Source of the DNA: Axinella damicornis
Lineage: Eukaryota; Porifera; Demospongiae; Axinellida; Axinellidae
DNA: 64,000 bases
NCBI GenBank assembly: GCA_963931865.1
Contig: OZ007518.1
Location: forward strand, 3,620,055 to 3,684,054
Reading direction: 5' to 3'
This document shows positions 41,313 through 52,320 of this stretch, one piece after another. Every line of letters starts with the position of its first letter. Within the stretch, counting starts at the first letter, position 1. The notes under the pieces are model-generated. The model worked only from the letters and a program-made list of their open reading frames with translations. It made no database searches and had not been told where the DNA came from. Both the position numbers and the translations under genes were made by a program.

Positions 41313-43192
41313 CTCGTTATTAACCAGTCCACACTTATGGTAGATTTGTAGGTTGACTATTAGCGTATTTTCCAGTACTAGAACTGCTAGCTAGCTAGCT
41401 AGCTAGTACTTACAGTCAGTCTTGTACCTAGTCAGAAGTGATCATTATTAATGATTTTGCAAAAATGTACCCTGGTTTATGTTTTCTGTTTCCTTTCTGT
41501 GGAATAACTTTCAAAACTGGAAACACGTGTTCAATTGGTCTGGTCACCTCATAATGTAGAGTGTTTAGTGCTTTTATAACCTTGTGAGGTGCCATTGGTG
41601 GTGTTAGATACCTGGCTACAGTCTTTGTGTACTATGACATGGACACAAAAAAGTTTAACACTCCTCATCAAGTATGTGTGCATGCTGGTCCGCTTTCTTG
41701 TCACTGTGTACATGGGAATGCATCAATGTCATGCACTCCTTTCATTACACCAGGCATCATACTCCAGCATGACATTGTCTGTTTTGGATTGGTATGACGT
41801 AGCTACTATGTTAAAACTTCTATAGAATAGTGAGATTGAATTGTTTTATTTAACAACACATGCAGAACCTTCTTTCAAGATTAATAAATTGAACTAAAGT
41901 TTTCTGCAGGTTCAGCATATATCTATCCTTTCATAGAGCTGGGCAGTGGTCAACTCCCCTGGTCTAAAATTGTCAGCTAAATACATAGGTTGAACACCAT
42001 TTTGAGGAAACTGAATTCCAGTCCAGTCCACGCAGTTCAGTGTACAAAGACAACCATCTAGTATTTCATCAGGTTTCAAATTAGCTAACATTTAACCCTC
42101 CCTGAGAGAAGAATCTGATACAGTTAACTAAAACATAATGTAAGGTGCTTATTGAATATTACCCAGGCACTTCACATCAGAATGAGGCTAGCTCCAGACT
42201 GGTAGTATATAGCTAGTCCTACACCATGTCAGTCTGTTTATGTATAGCTATACATAGCATCTGCTATTATTCATTTCACAGTGCTATATGTTTTCACAAG
42301 GTTATGTTTACATTGCGTATGTTTACATTTTATTATGCATGTACCAGGATTCAGTTTCATGAGATATATAGCCGTGAAGCTGACTCACCTAGTGCAACAA
42401 ATGCTTTCTGGAATGCTATACTCAGAATAGAGGGAAACTTGTGAACAGAACTGGTGAACTGTTTTACGTATTTGGCAGATGAATCTATTGCAAGTGACCC
42501 AAAAGGCATGGAATACCTAACTATAAAGATAGTTGGCTAAATCTGTATAATCTAGTTTGATTGCTCCACAAAAGTACACAATTAACTAACTCGACATAGA
42601 CTGGTCTGGTAGCTAGCTAGAAGTTTGATGAAAAAGATTATAATTGGGGGTCATACTCCTGCGATGTTGTCCTCAATCTAGTTGGCACAGTATACAAACT
42701 CTTCCATAGAATCACAAACTCCACAGCTAATCCACAAATAGTAGTGTACGAGATTTGATGACAAGTAAAGCTCAACTAGAGGAGTATAAGCCAGGCTATA
42801 CCCAACTGCATGGTGTAAACTTTCTGGTCCGACTACCTGTGGACAATCTGACGTCTGAATCACCTAGCGCAAAATCCTCCCATAAAGCTCATAATTTTGC
42901 ACCTGCTATAGTATACGTGGACTTATAGTCAAGTTTTTACTAACTCTTACAGGAGTTAATCATTCATGACTACATAATACATTGTACCTCAGAGGTATTA
43001 TCAAAATATTATGTCTGTGTACTTGAAAATTATTATAGTAAATCAGCTTATGTGAATATGGCAAGCACAATGCGCTCTTTACAAATGAGGATAGCCTGTA
43101 AAATCTATTATCAGGACATAATAACTTTCAACCATGTATAAACCACAAATATATGTCGGGCAAACCTCAGCTTTTATAATGAGGTAGCCGAT
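41313..43192. repeat. Spacer between copies 4 and 6 (module 1, middle spacer, spacer T)
   Basis: Same blocks as at 30531-32531, with small deletions (for example the CTCTGACCTCAAG block is lost near 42760). A long (CTAG)n run at 41387-41406 begins the upstream module. No gene is seen. Confidence 0.75.
41572..41578 (-). promoter_or_regulatory. TATA-like box of array copy 4
   Basis: TATAAAA on the minus strand, 260 bp before the ATG at 41312. Confidence 0.5.
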
Positions 43193-45040
43193 TCAGTTGA
43201 TTGCTCCGTAAGTGTAAACAGGAGTTAGCCTTCCTGTGACTGACACTTTGTCTTCTGTTGGCTCGGCAACTGAGTGCTCTTTTGCAGCTGGTAGAATTGG
43301 TTCGTACACCTCCGGGTTAATCATCCGGTCTGGCAGGGAGTCGTTGTTAAACTCAGCCTCCCTATCTGGAAATGTGCGCCTGATTGCTTTGAAACGGTGC
43401 TTCAATTCTGTGTATTTCCTTGTCAGACAGTGAGTAATGCCAGTTACAATGGCCAGTTTATAGCAGAGGAAGCAGATCAGTGCCATGTGGGGAACACCTA
43501 ACACCAGTGTCAATACCAGTATACAGCATGTGAAATTTACTTTTGCCTGGCGGTACAAAGTAGTAGGGAATGTGAGTGACAGTATCGCAAGCAATACTAG
43601 GGCCAAGATGTCAACAGTGTTCCTATAGTTCAATCTGTACGGCTTCACAATTGCATAGAAACAACAAGCACTTACGAAGAATGCACTCCGTACATCAGAT
43701 GTAGACCAAGGTGACCAATTGTGAGGTGAAAACGAGGCCAGAATCAGAATTCTGAGGATGAGGAAGGTTGAAAAAACCATCCTAAAGTCACGAGTGCCAT
43801 TGGTTCCATCCTTGTACTGCCCCTGAAAGGATTCAGCGAACATGTGCAGGACATGCCACCTCTGAAATCCACAACACGAGGCACACTTTCTGAACAGTCT
43901 TGTAGGATACACAATGAGAAGAACTGTTGGAAAGAGGATAAAAAATACCAACACGCAAACAGCTACAGATACAAAGATGGAATACTCCTGCATACTGCAT
44001 TCCACGGTTGCATCGTAATACAAGAAGCACTCAAATCTACGAGGAATGGAACGAACGTAAAAGGTGTGTAGCAATGTGAAGGATACAAATAAGATTTTGG
44101 AAAATGAGAGGAGCAGAAATGTTGTGAATGCATTGATTATTGATGCTTTGGGATCCCATTTCCTCCTGAAGTGAACAAAATGTCTGTGGAATGGCTTCCA
44201 CAGCCAAACAACTGGTCTAAAGTTATTGTCATGGAGTTTTATGCACCCATAAGTGACTAGAATGAGGCAGATGGGATAGAATGCCACAACATACTCCAGT
44301 GCCAGTGCATGAACAGTCTTGATGTTGGTTACACAGAAAGGCGGAATAACAAAACGAAAGAAGTCTAAGCTCCATATGCTACACAAAACTAGCAACACTT
44401 GCAGCACCAAATATGGAAATCCATTTACTTCATTTTCAATGTATATGTGCAACGGTACGTTCATGCGTATTGTGTACACCATAATCTGACTCATGAACAC
44501 AAGAGCGCTCAGTGGGGAGGAGGTGGCTCTTATGTGGAAAATCACCACCAGACAGTACAACACAGTCACAGGGAAAAGTTCAAGGAAGTAGTACAAGAGC
44601 CATCCATAACCACTTCCCCAGCACTTTCTACAGTCCAGAGTGTATGAGTACAGAGCAATGCCATGTCCATCTTTGCACCTACTACAGAATGCACCCTCTC
44701 GATTGAGTGACCCACACATGAACTCATTAAGTAAGGAGACATTATCTGGCAACTGATAGAAGAGGAGCCAGTCACGTGGTATAAGATTGAGGTGCACTAT
44801 GTACGGGCAGGGTCCATAACTTGTTGATTCAGTTGAGCTGTCGTAGGTCATGCAGAAGCCAATTTGCAATAGAGTGAGATCTACAAAGCAGCTGACTTCT
44901 CCACTTCCAAGGAAGCAAGAGCACCCAGTGCTTGAGCTGTTGTCAGGGATGAACCAGGGAGGGCAGACATCTCGATGAGCAGCACTCTGTACTATGGCAA
45001 GGAATGCCAGGGACAACAGACGTGACCACATTGCTGTCAT
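43193..45040 (-). CDS. Array copy 6: polytopic membrane protein (615 aa)
   Basis: Intact frame from ATG at 45040, leader MTAMWSRLLSLAFLAIVQSA. It is three residues shorter because the tail reads DKVSVTGRLTPVYTYGAIN in place of the VNEGTRR form; this tail and the downstream spacer are shared with copy 1. Other marks are VSCFVDLTLL, PYIVHLNLIPRDWLLF, FYVRSIPRRFEC, AIVKPYRLN and LYRQAKVNFTCC, the last two shared in part with copy 8 (52321). The ectodomain Cys set and all hydrophobic segments are kept. Module 1 is upstream. The pattern of shared blocks with different partners at the two ends suggests gene conversion. I number it 6 because copy 5 is the split fragment. Confidence 0.9.
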   Translation of the reverse strand: MTAMWSRLLSLAFLAIVQSAAHRDVCPPWFIPDNSSSTGCSCFLGSGEVSCFVDLTLLQIGFCMTYDSSTESTSYGPCPYIVHLNLIPRDWLLFYQLPDNVSLLNEFMCGSLNREGAFCSRCKDGHGIALYSYTLDCRKCWGSGYGWLLYYFLELFPVTVLYCLVVIFHIRATSSPLSALVFMSQIMVYTIRMNVPLHIYIENEVNGFPYLVLQVLLVLCSIWSLDFFRFVIPPFCVTNIKTVHALALEYVVAFYPICLILVTYGCIKLHDNNFRPVVWLWKPFHRHFVHFRRKWDPKASIINAFTTFLLLSFSKILFVSFTLLHTFYVRSIPRRFECFLYYDATVECSMQEYSIFVSVAVCVLVFFILFPTVLLIVYPTRLFRKCASCCGFQRWHVLHMFAESFQGQYKDGTNGTRDFRMVFSTFLILRILILASFSPHNWSPWSTSDVRSAFFVSACCFYAIVKPYRLNYRNTVDILALVLLAILSLTFPTTLYRQAKVNFTCCILVLTLVLGVPHMALICFLCYKLAIVTGITHCLTRKYTELKHRFKAIRRTFPDREAEFNNDSLPDRMINPEVYEPILPAAKEHSVAEPTEDKVSVTGRLTPVYTYGAIN

Positions 45041-45300
45041 CTCTTGGTTATTAACCAGTCCACACTTATGGTAGATTTGTAGGTTGGGTATTTTCCAGTA
45101 CTAGAAACTACTAGCTAGCTAGTACTTTCAGTCAGTCTTGTATCTAGTCAGAATTGATTATATATTATTAATGATTTTGCAAAATTTAGCTACCCTGGTT
45201 TATGTTTTCTGTTTCCTTTCTCAGTCTGTAGAATAACTTTCAAAACTGGAAACACCTGTTCAATTGGTCTAGTCACCTCATAACGTAGAGTGTTTAGTGC

Positions 45301-45307
45301 TTTTATA
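45301..45307 (-). promoter_or_regulatory. TATA-like box of array copy 6
   Basis: TATAAAA on the minus strand, 261 bp before the ATG at 45040. Confidence 0.5.
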
Positions 45308-45836
45308 ACCTTGTGAGGTGCCACATGTGGTGTTAGATAGCTGGCTACAATCTTTGGTGTACTGTAACGGTTTTAACACTTCTCATCAAGTAGCTACATG
45401 TGCATGTTGGTCCACTTTCTTGTCACTGTGTATGTGGAAATGCATCAACGTCATGCACTCCTTTCAGTAAACCAGGCATTATACTCCAGCATGACATAGT
45501 CTGTTTTGGATTGGTATGACGTAGCTAGCTACTATGTTAAAACTTCTAGTGAACTTAAAATAATAAACAACACAGATCCTTCTTCAACATACTTGAGATT
45601 AATAAATTGAACTAATGTTGTCTCCGCTTTTATCAGTCATTTGCTGCAAGCTCTGCATATCAGTCATTTGCTGCAAGCTCAGCATATATCTATCCTTTCA
45701 TTTTGCTGGGCTGTGGTCAACTCCCCTGGTCTAAAATTGTCAGCTAGATGCATGCATGCCTTGATGGAAGTTATGTTACACTGTTTGGTGTTGTAGTCTA
45801 TGGAGGTCAAAAGTACATCTGCTGTACAAACACCAT

Positions 45837-45838
<2 letters not shown>

Positions 45839-45872
<34 letters not shown>
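45839..45872. repeat. Poly-G run of about 33 bases
   Basis: Sister spacers have only 3-7 G at this place (TTTGGGGGAAACTG type). The run creates the proline string in a spurious antisense frame. Its length may be inexact in the assembly. Confidence 0.9.
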
Positions 45873-45873
<1 letters not shown>

Positions 45874-46079
45874 ATTCCAGTCCAGTCCACGCAGTGAGTG
45901 GACAAGGGCAGCCATCTAGTATTTCGTCAGGTTTCAAGTTAACATTCAGCCCTCCCAGAAAGAAGAATCTGATACAGTTAACTAAAACATAATGTAGAAG
46001 GTGCTTATATAATATTACCCAGGCCCTATGACATCACATCAGAATGAGGCTAGCTCCAGACTGATTGAAAGGTAGTCAT

Positions 46080-46676
46080 CATAGGCGTAGGAAGCATTTT
46101 AATGTTGGGGGGGCTGAGTGAATGTTGGGGGGGGGGGGGGGGGGGGGGGGGGGTGTGGGGGGCTTGCCCCCCAGAAAATTTTTGGGATTCTAGATGCTCT
46201 GAGATAGATTCTGAGGCCATTTTGTGTGCTAATTTAACCTTATAAGAAAATTTTTTACAACTATACAACACATACTGTACACTAGTGGATGACCGAGGTA
46301 CATCACAAGATGCTGCACCTAGGTTACGTTTTTTTGGCTGGCTGGCTACAAAGAATGACTCTAAACGCTTCATCACAAACCAGTGACCCCGATCGACCAT
46401 GTGCTCAAAGGTGTGCTGTAAATAGATGTAGGAATTTTAATTATACAGCGTAGTTCTTATTAGAGCCCTGCAGCTGTTCAGTCATGATCGGGCTCGTCGC
46501 TGTCGATGAGCGGCTTGGTCTGAAACTTTGAGGTGAGAAACATGTTTGCTCAAGTACTAAGACTACTATATATTTTTTTATAATAGCTGAAGAGACTTTT
46601 GGGGGGGCTGAGCCCCCCTGTTTGCATACTTGGGGGGGCTTTAGCCCCCCCAGCCCCCCCGCTTCCTACGCCTATG
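46080..46676. mobile_element. 597-bp inverted-repeat element with 8-bp target duplication (hAT-like)
   Basis: Perfect 16-bp ends CATAGGCGTAGGAAGC / GCTTCCTACGCCTATG, flanked by GTAGTCAT (46072-46079 and 46677-46684). An 8-bp duplication suits hAT. The core AGGCGTAGGAA followed by a poly-G run relates it to the 745-bp element at 3479. Sister spacers give the empty site (TAGTCATACACC). It has no transposase. Confidence 0.9.
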
Positions 46677-47321
46677 GTAGTCATACACCACGTCATTCTG
46701 TTTGTGTACCAGCTATACATTGCATCTCCCATTACAGTTATTTTATGCTTGTTTTCACAAGGTTATGTTTACATTTAATTTTACATTTATTATGCATATA
46801 CCAGGATTCAGTTTCGTGAGATAGCCGTGATGCTGACTCACCTAGCACAACAAGTGCTTTCTGGAATGCTATAACTTGTAAACAGAACTGGTGAACTGTT
46901 GTATTTTGGCAGGTGAATCGTGACCCAAAAGGCATGGAATACCTGATGTCAGATATGCTCGAAAGATGATAGTTGGCAAAATCGAGGTGGATCAGGGCAA
47001 TCATCCAGTGGATATGGAAGTCCACCAGGTCAATACTTGGTGCATTTTCACTGCTCACTTGTTCTAATTTTCTTGCAATGATACTGAAACGACAGGTGCT
47101 ACGTCAGGTCTGAGAAAGGAAGAATGGCAAAGGGTGCACAAGACCTAAGCCTAGAGTTCATACATTAACATGGTATTTACCAACTACCATCAATGTTGAA
47201 CTATATGAACTACTCACTCCGCCTTTGTAGCTACTCCGTTCGTGGATTTATCATCCGGTCTGCCAGGAAGTTGAGTCAAATATTTGCTTTGGAGTGGACT
47301 GTGTGCATGCCTACCACATAG

Positions 47322-47612
47322 GTTTTACGAAGTGGATATTGATCCAACAGGAAGTAGGGCAATGGGTTAGGGTATATTAGGGCCAGGGCCGGTTCTAGAT
47401 GCACGCGCGTTTCCGGTACCTATACCTAAAGTATGTACTTCCTGCCGGACCAATATCCACGTCGTAGCTTTTATGTAGTAGGCTAGCTCTATTGCTTGCT
47501 ATGTTGCTGTGTTGTATTTTATACTCCCTCCTCTGGTATACACTAGTCTTGTAGGCACGTTCACTCCGCGTTGTATTCATTACCACCTTTTCGTTGGACA
47601 AAAAAAAGTTTA
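47322..47612. mobile_element. 291-bp insertion, sister of the one at 38343
   Basis: Flanked by CCACATAG (47314-47321, 47613-47620) at the same position of spacer S as the copy at 38343. It was therefore inserted once, before these spacers duplicated. Confidence 0.8.
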
Positions 47613-48251
47613 CCACATAGCTTTTCAAAGCTGTAGCTAGCTATCACATTTCCTCTGCCACTTCATGGTAGCAGAGGTGAATTGTGTGGAAAATAGCTAC
47701 CTTGCTACAACAGTAGCTAGTATCAATATATATCAGTATAGAGAATGAAACATTTCCTGTACTGGAGTGGTATACGGCCAATACAATAATTATTATGAGT
47801 GACAATATTGACAGCAATGCTAGGATCGATCAAACAATCACGTAAGTTGAAGTGCACGGAACTTGTCATGAAGTTCTGTGCATGCAGTTACTGGAATGAG
47901 ATGGATTGAAAATATGTGCTGCAAGATACCACAGCTCAGCACAAGCCACTAAACTGCTGTGGTGTTGCGCATGCTGGTTAATTACACTTGCTGCTCAAGT
48001 ATTAATTAACAAGCTGTTTTTTTGACTATATTATTCATCCATCAAATCTTGCAGCATCAACTGCTTAGCTATCAGAGTACGTTTTCATTGCTATAGTGTT
48101 CATGTTCAAACTCTTCTCAGTCAAAAGATTCACCTTCGACACCAAAATATATATCTAGCTACTGCACAAAAACAGCTAGCTATATAGCTACTGCACAAAA
48201 CATTGTTAACAGTGTGTAGCTATGTACATTGTACCTTACAGGTATATATAA

Positions 48252-48891
48252 CAAGTGAGTCTTTAAAAGACTTGATGTGTCTCGGCACGACTTGCAATTG
48301 GTATCAGCTAGAATCATGCAGAGGACATGGCAGCTGCTTAACGTTAACCCTTTATTATGACTGCTAGCTATGACAGCTTAAGTGAGCGTCAATATCCTTG
48401 GAGGTTCTGTGTGAGCAAGGGGTGGGTCAGGAATGTTCACCCAAAGGGTGAAAGCAGTATGGTCGTGTCTGTGCTTGATGTTTAGTCAACACCTTGGCCA
48501 ATTCTTTCAGCACTTATCTATAGGCCTATAGCTAGCTAGCTAGAGCTGAGTGAGCTTTAGTATGCACTTGGGATGGCTGAGTGCAGCACACTGGATGGGT
48601 GAGTATTCATTGTCCTGAATTAAGTCAGCTACGTAGCAGCAGTCTTGGTAAGAGGATTCATGAGCAGCCATGCAAACCCATAATCATTTTTGAAGATCTA
48701 CTTGCAGGTTATAAATACGTTTGACACCCTATTAAGGGTGTAGAGCATGCATGCAGCACTTGCGCGGGCGCATTGCGAAAAGCGACGTACGTACCACGTA
48801 CGTACCACGTACCACGTACGTACGTACGTACCACGTACCTACGCATCCAGCACTGTGTCTCGGCACTTCGGTGCCGAGACAAAAATTATAC
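48252..48891. mobile_element. Roughly 640-bp insertion with a TTCG hairpin
   Basis: Compared with the spacer at 39253-39290, about 640 bp separate GGTATATATA from TACTTACATAAAATG. TATA may be the target duplication, but the border is ambiguous. A perfect 11-bp stem, TGTCTCGGCAC-TTCG-GTGCCGAGACA, is at 48856-48881, and its left arm occurs once more at 48278-48288. An (ACGT)n-type tract, CACGTACGTAC repeats, spans 48784-48842. No transposase is seen. Confidence 0.7.
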
Positions 48892-49052
48892 TTACATAAA
48901 ATGATACAATAAGTTTGTGCAATGAATGTTGACTACTTATGTGAATAGCATTGCCAAGCGTAATATGAGGATAGCCGGTAAAATTTCCATGCTTATCGGG
49001 AATTAAGTTAATTAATAAACCACATATATAGCAAAAAACGGTAGCCATAGAT

Positions 49053-50742
49053 TCAGTTGATTGATCCATAAGTGTGCACAGGAGTTAGCCTTCTTGTTCC
49101 TTCATTGACTGGCACTTTGTCTTCTGTGGGCTCGGCAACTGAGTGCTCTTTTGCAGCTGGTAGAATTAGTTCGTACACCTCTGGGTTAATCATTCGGTCT
49201 GGCAGGGAGTCGTTGTTAAACTCAGCCTCCCTATCTGGGAATGTGCGCCTGATTGCTTTGAAACGGTGCCTCAAATCTGTGAATTTCCTTTTCACACAGT
49301 GAGTGATGCCAGTTACAGTGGCCAATTTGTAGCAGAGGAAGAAGATCAGTGCCATGTGCGGAACTCCTAACAGCAGTGTCGATACCAGTATACACGATGT
49401 GATATTTACTGTTAGCGGGTGGGGAACATGAGTGACAGTATCGCAAGCAATGCTAGGGCCAAGATGTCAACAGTGTTCCTATAATTCAATCTGTATGGCC
49501 TCACAATGGCATAGAAACAACAAGCGCTTATAAAAAATGCAAACATGTGCAGGACATGCCACCTCTGAAATCCACAACACGAGGCACACTTTCTGAACAG
49601 TCTTGTAGGATACACAATGAGAAGAACTGTTGGAAAGAGGATAAAAATTACCAACACGCAAACAGCTACAGATACAAAGATGGAATACTCCTGCATACTG
49701 CATTCCACAGTTGCATCGTAATACAAGAAGCACTCAGACCTAACAGGAAGTGAACGGACATGAAAGGTGTGCAGCAGTGTGAAGGATACAAATAAGATTT
49801 TGGAAAATGAGAGGAGCAGAAATGTTGTGAATGCATTGATTATTGATGCTTTGGGGTCCCATCTCCTCCTGAAATGAACAAAATGTCTGTGGAATGGCTT
49901 CCACAGCCAAACAACTGGTCTAAAGTTATTGTCATGGAGTTTTATGCACCCATAAGTGACTAGAATGAGGCAGATGGGATAGAATGCCACAACATACTCC
50001 AGTGCCAGTGCATGAACAGTCTTGATGTTGGTTACACAGAAAGGCGGAATAACAAAACGAAAGAAATCTAAGCTCCATATGTTACACAAAACTAGCAACA
50101 CTTGCAGCACCAAATATGGAAATCCATTTACTTCATTTTCAATGTATATGTGCAACGGTACGTTCATGCGTATTGTGTACACCATAATCTGACTCATGAA
50201 CACAAGAGCGCTCAGTGGGGAGGAGGTGGCTCTTATGTGGAAAATCACCACCAGACAGTACAACACAGTCACCGGGAAAAGTTCAAGGAAGTAGAACAAG
50301 AGCCATCCATAACCACTTCCCCAGCACTTTCTACAGTCCAGAGTGTACGAGTACAGAGCAATGCCATGTCCATCTTTGCATCTACTACAGAATGCACCCT
50401 CTCGATTCAGTGACCCACACATGAACTCATTAAGTAAGGAGACATTATCTGGCAACTTATAGAAGAGGAGCCCGTCATGCGGTATAATATCGAGATGCAT
50501 TATGTATGGGCAGGGTCCACATCTTGTCGATTCAGTTGTGCTGTCGTATAGGTCATGCAGAAGCCAATTTGCAATAGAGTGTGATCTGCAAAGCAGCTTA
50601 CTGCTCCACCAGGGAAGCAAGAGCACCCAGTGCTTGAGCTGTTGTCAGGGATGAACCAGGGAGGGCAGACATCTCGATTAGCAGCACTCTGTACTATGGC
50701 AAGGAACGCCAGGAGCAACAGACGTGACCACATTGCTGTCAT
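49053..50742 (-). pseudogene. Array copy 7: membrane protein gene with deletions and frameshifts
   Basis: ATG at 50742 (TAMWSRLLLLAFLAIVQSA). Two extra bases at about 50548 shift the frame after GFCMTY. The body then reads on in another frame. About 51 codons are missing between VLHMFA and FFISACC, near 49540, including one hydrophobic segment; this deletion is in frame. A 13-bp deletion near 49421 shifts the frame again. The C-terminal 100 codons (49053-49355) look intact. The upstream module 1 is cut short (about 50940 joins middle spacer DNA), so the TATA-like box is lost too. Confidence 0.9.
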
Positions 50743-52320
50743 CAATTAACCAGCCCACACTTAAGGTAGATTTGTAGGTTTGGTATTAGTGTATTATCCA
50801 GTACTAGAAACTGCTAGCTAGCTAGTACTTTCAGTCAGTCTTGTAACTAGTCAGAAGTGATTGATTTTGCAAAATGTACCCTGGTTTGTGTTTTCTGTGA
50901 CCTTTCTGTAGTCTAAGAATAAAGTTTCAAAACTGGAAGTTATGTTCCACTGTTTGGTGTTTTAGTTTATGGAGGTCAAAAGTACATAGCTAGCTGCTAT
51001 ACAAACACCATTTGGGGGAAACTGAATTCCAGTCCAGTCCACGCAGTTCAGTGGACAAAGACAACCATCTAGTATTTCATCAGGTTTCAAATTAGTCTCG
51101 GCCCCAGACCCAAACCAACCCCACAGCTCAGATCGCTTCCAGTATCCAACCCTCCCTGAAAGACGAATCTGATACAGTTAACTAAAACATAATGTAAGGT
51201 GCTTATAGAATATTACCCAGGCACTTCACATCAGAATGAGGCTAGCTCCAGACTAGCTAGTCATACTGCACCATGTCAGTCTGTTTATGTATAGCTATAC
51301 ACAGCATCTGCTATTATTCATTTCACAGTATATAACTAATGCTAGCTATAATGTTTTCACAAGGTTATGTTTACATTGCGTATGTTTACATTTTATTATG
51401 CATATACCAGGATTCAGTTTCGTGATATAGCCGTGATGCTGACTCACCTAGCACAACAAGTGCTTTCTGGAATGCTATACTCAGAATAGAGGGAAACTAC
51501 TTGTTAACAGAACTGTTGAACTCGTTTGTATTTGGCAGATGAATCTATTGCAAGTGACCCAAAAGGCATGGAATATCTAATTATAATGTCAGATGTGCTG
51601 GAAAGAAGATAGTTGGCTAAATCTCTATTATCAGGAGGTACCATAAATCATTAGTTTGATTGCTCCACAAAAGTACACAGCTAAGTGTTAACTTTCTTGC
51701 TAACTCAACATAGACTGGTCTGGTAGCTAGAAGTTTGATGAAAAAGATTATAATTGGGGGTCGTACTCCTGCGAATCTAGTTGGCACAGTATACAAACTC
51801 TTCCATAGAATCACAAACTCCACAGCTAATCCACAAATAGTAGTTTACAAGATTTGATGACCTCTGACCTCAAGTGAAGCTCAACTAGAGGAGTATAAGC
51901 CAGGCTGTACCCAACTGCATGGTGTAAACTTTCTGCTCCGACTACCTGTGGAAAATCTGACGTCTGAATCACCTCACGCAAAATCCTCCCAGCATAAAGC
52001 TCATAATAATAATTATTATTTTGCATCTGCTACAGTATATACGTGGACTTATAATTATCAAACTTTTACAGGAGGTGCAGGTAGGCAGTTAATCATTCAT
52101 GACTACATAATACATTGTACCTCAGAGGTATTATGTTATGTCCGTGTACTTGAAAATAGTAAATCAGCTTATCTGAATGGCAAGCAAAAATGCGCTCTTT
52201 ACAAATGAGGGTAGCCTGTAAAATCTCAATGCTTATCAGGACATAATAAATTTCAACCATGCATAAACCACAAACATTTGTCAGGCAAACCTCAGTTTTT
52301 ATAATGAGGTAGCCATAGAT
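50743..52320. repeat. Spacer between copies 7 and 8 (shortened module 1, middle spacer, spacer T)
   Basis: Module 1 is truncated at about 50935. A short unrelated stretch (TCTCGGCCCCAGACCC to CGCTTCCAG, about 51094-51145) replaces the usual CTAACATT. The remainder matches other T-type spacers. No gene is seen. Confidence 0.7.

Larger units (their letters stand above)
45041..49052. repeat. Long spacer between copies 6 and 7, with four insertions or expansions
   Basis: Module 1 (45041-45560), the middle spacer and spacer S as elsewhere. It is enlarged by a poly-G run (about 45839-45872), a 597-bp inverted-repeat element (46080-46676), the 291-bp insertion shared with the previous spacer S (47322-47612, flanked by CCACATAG) and a roughly 640-bp insertion (48252-48891). 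No gene is supported. Confidence 0.75.

Noticed and set aside
45679..45915. 78-codon frame with a proline run
   Set aside because: The prolines come from a poly-G tract whose length is unstable.
37797..47058. Middle-spacer frame starting near VDFHIHW
   Set aside because: Open in two spacers only, frameshifted in the others and with no domain; kept as repeat DNA.
48252..48891. Helitron end for the TTCG hairpin
   Set aside because: No CTRR follows the hairpin and no A/T target junction is visible.
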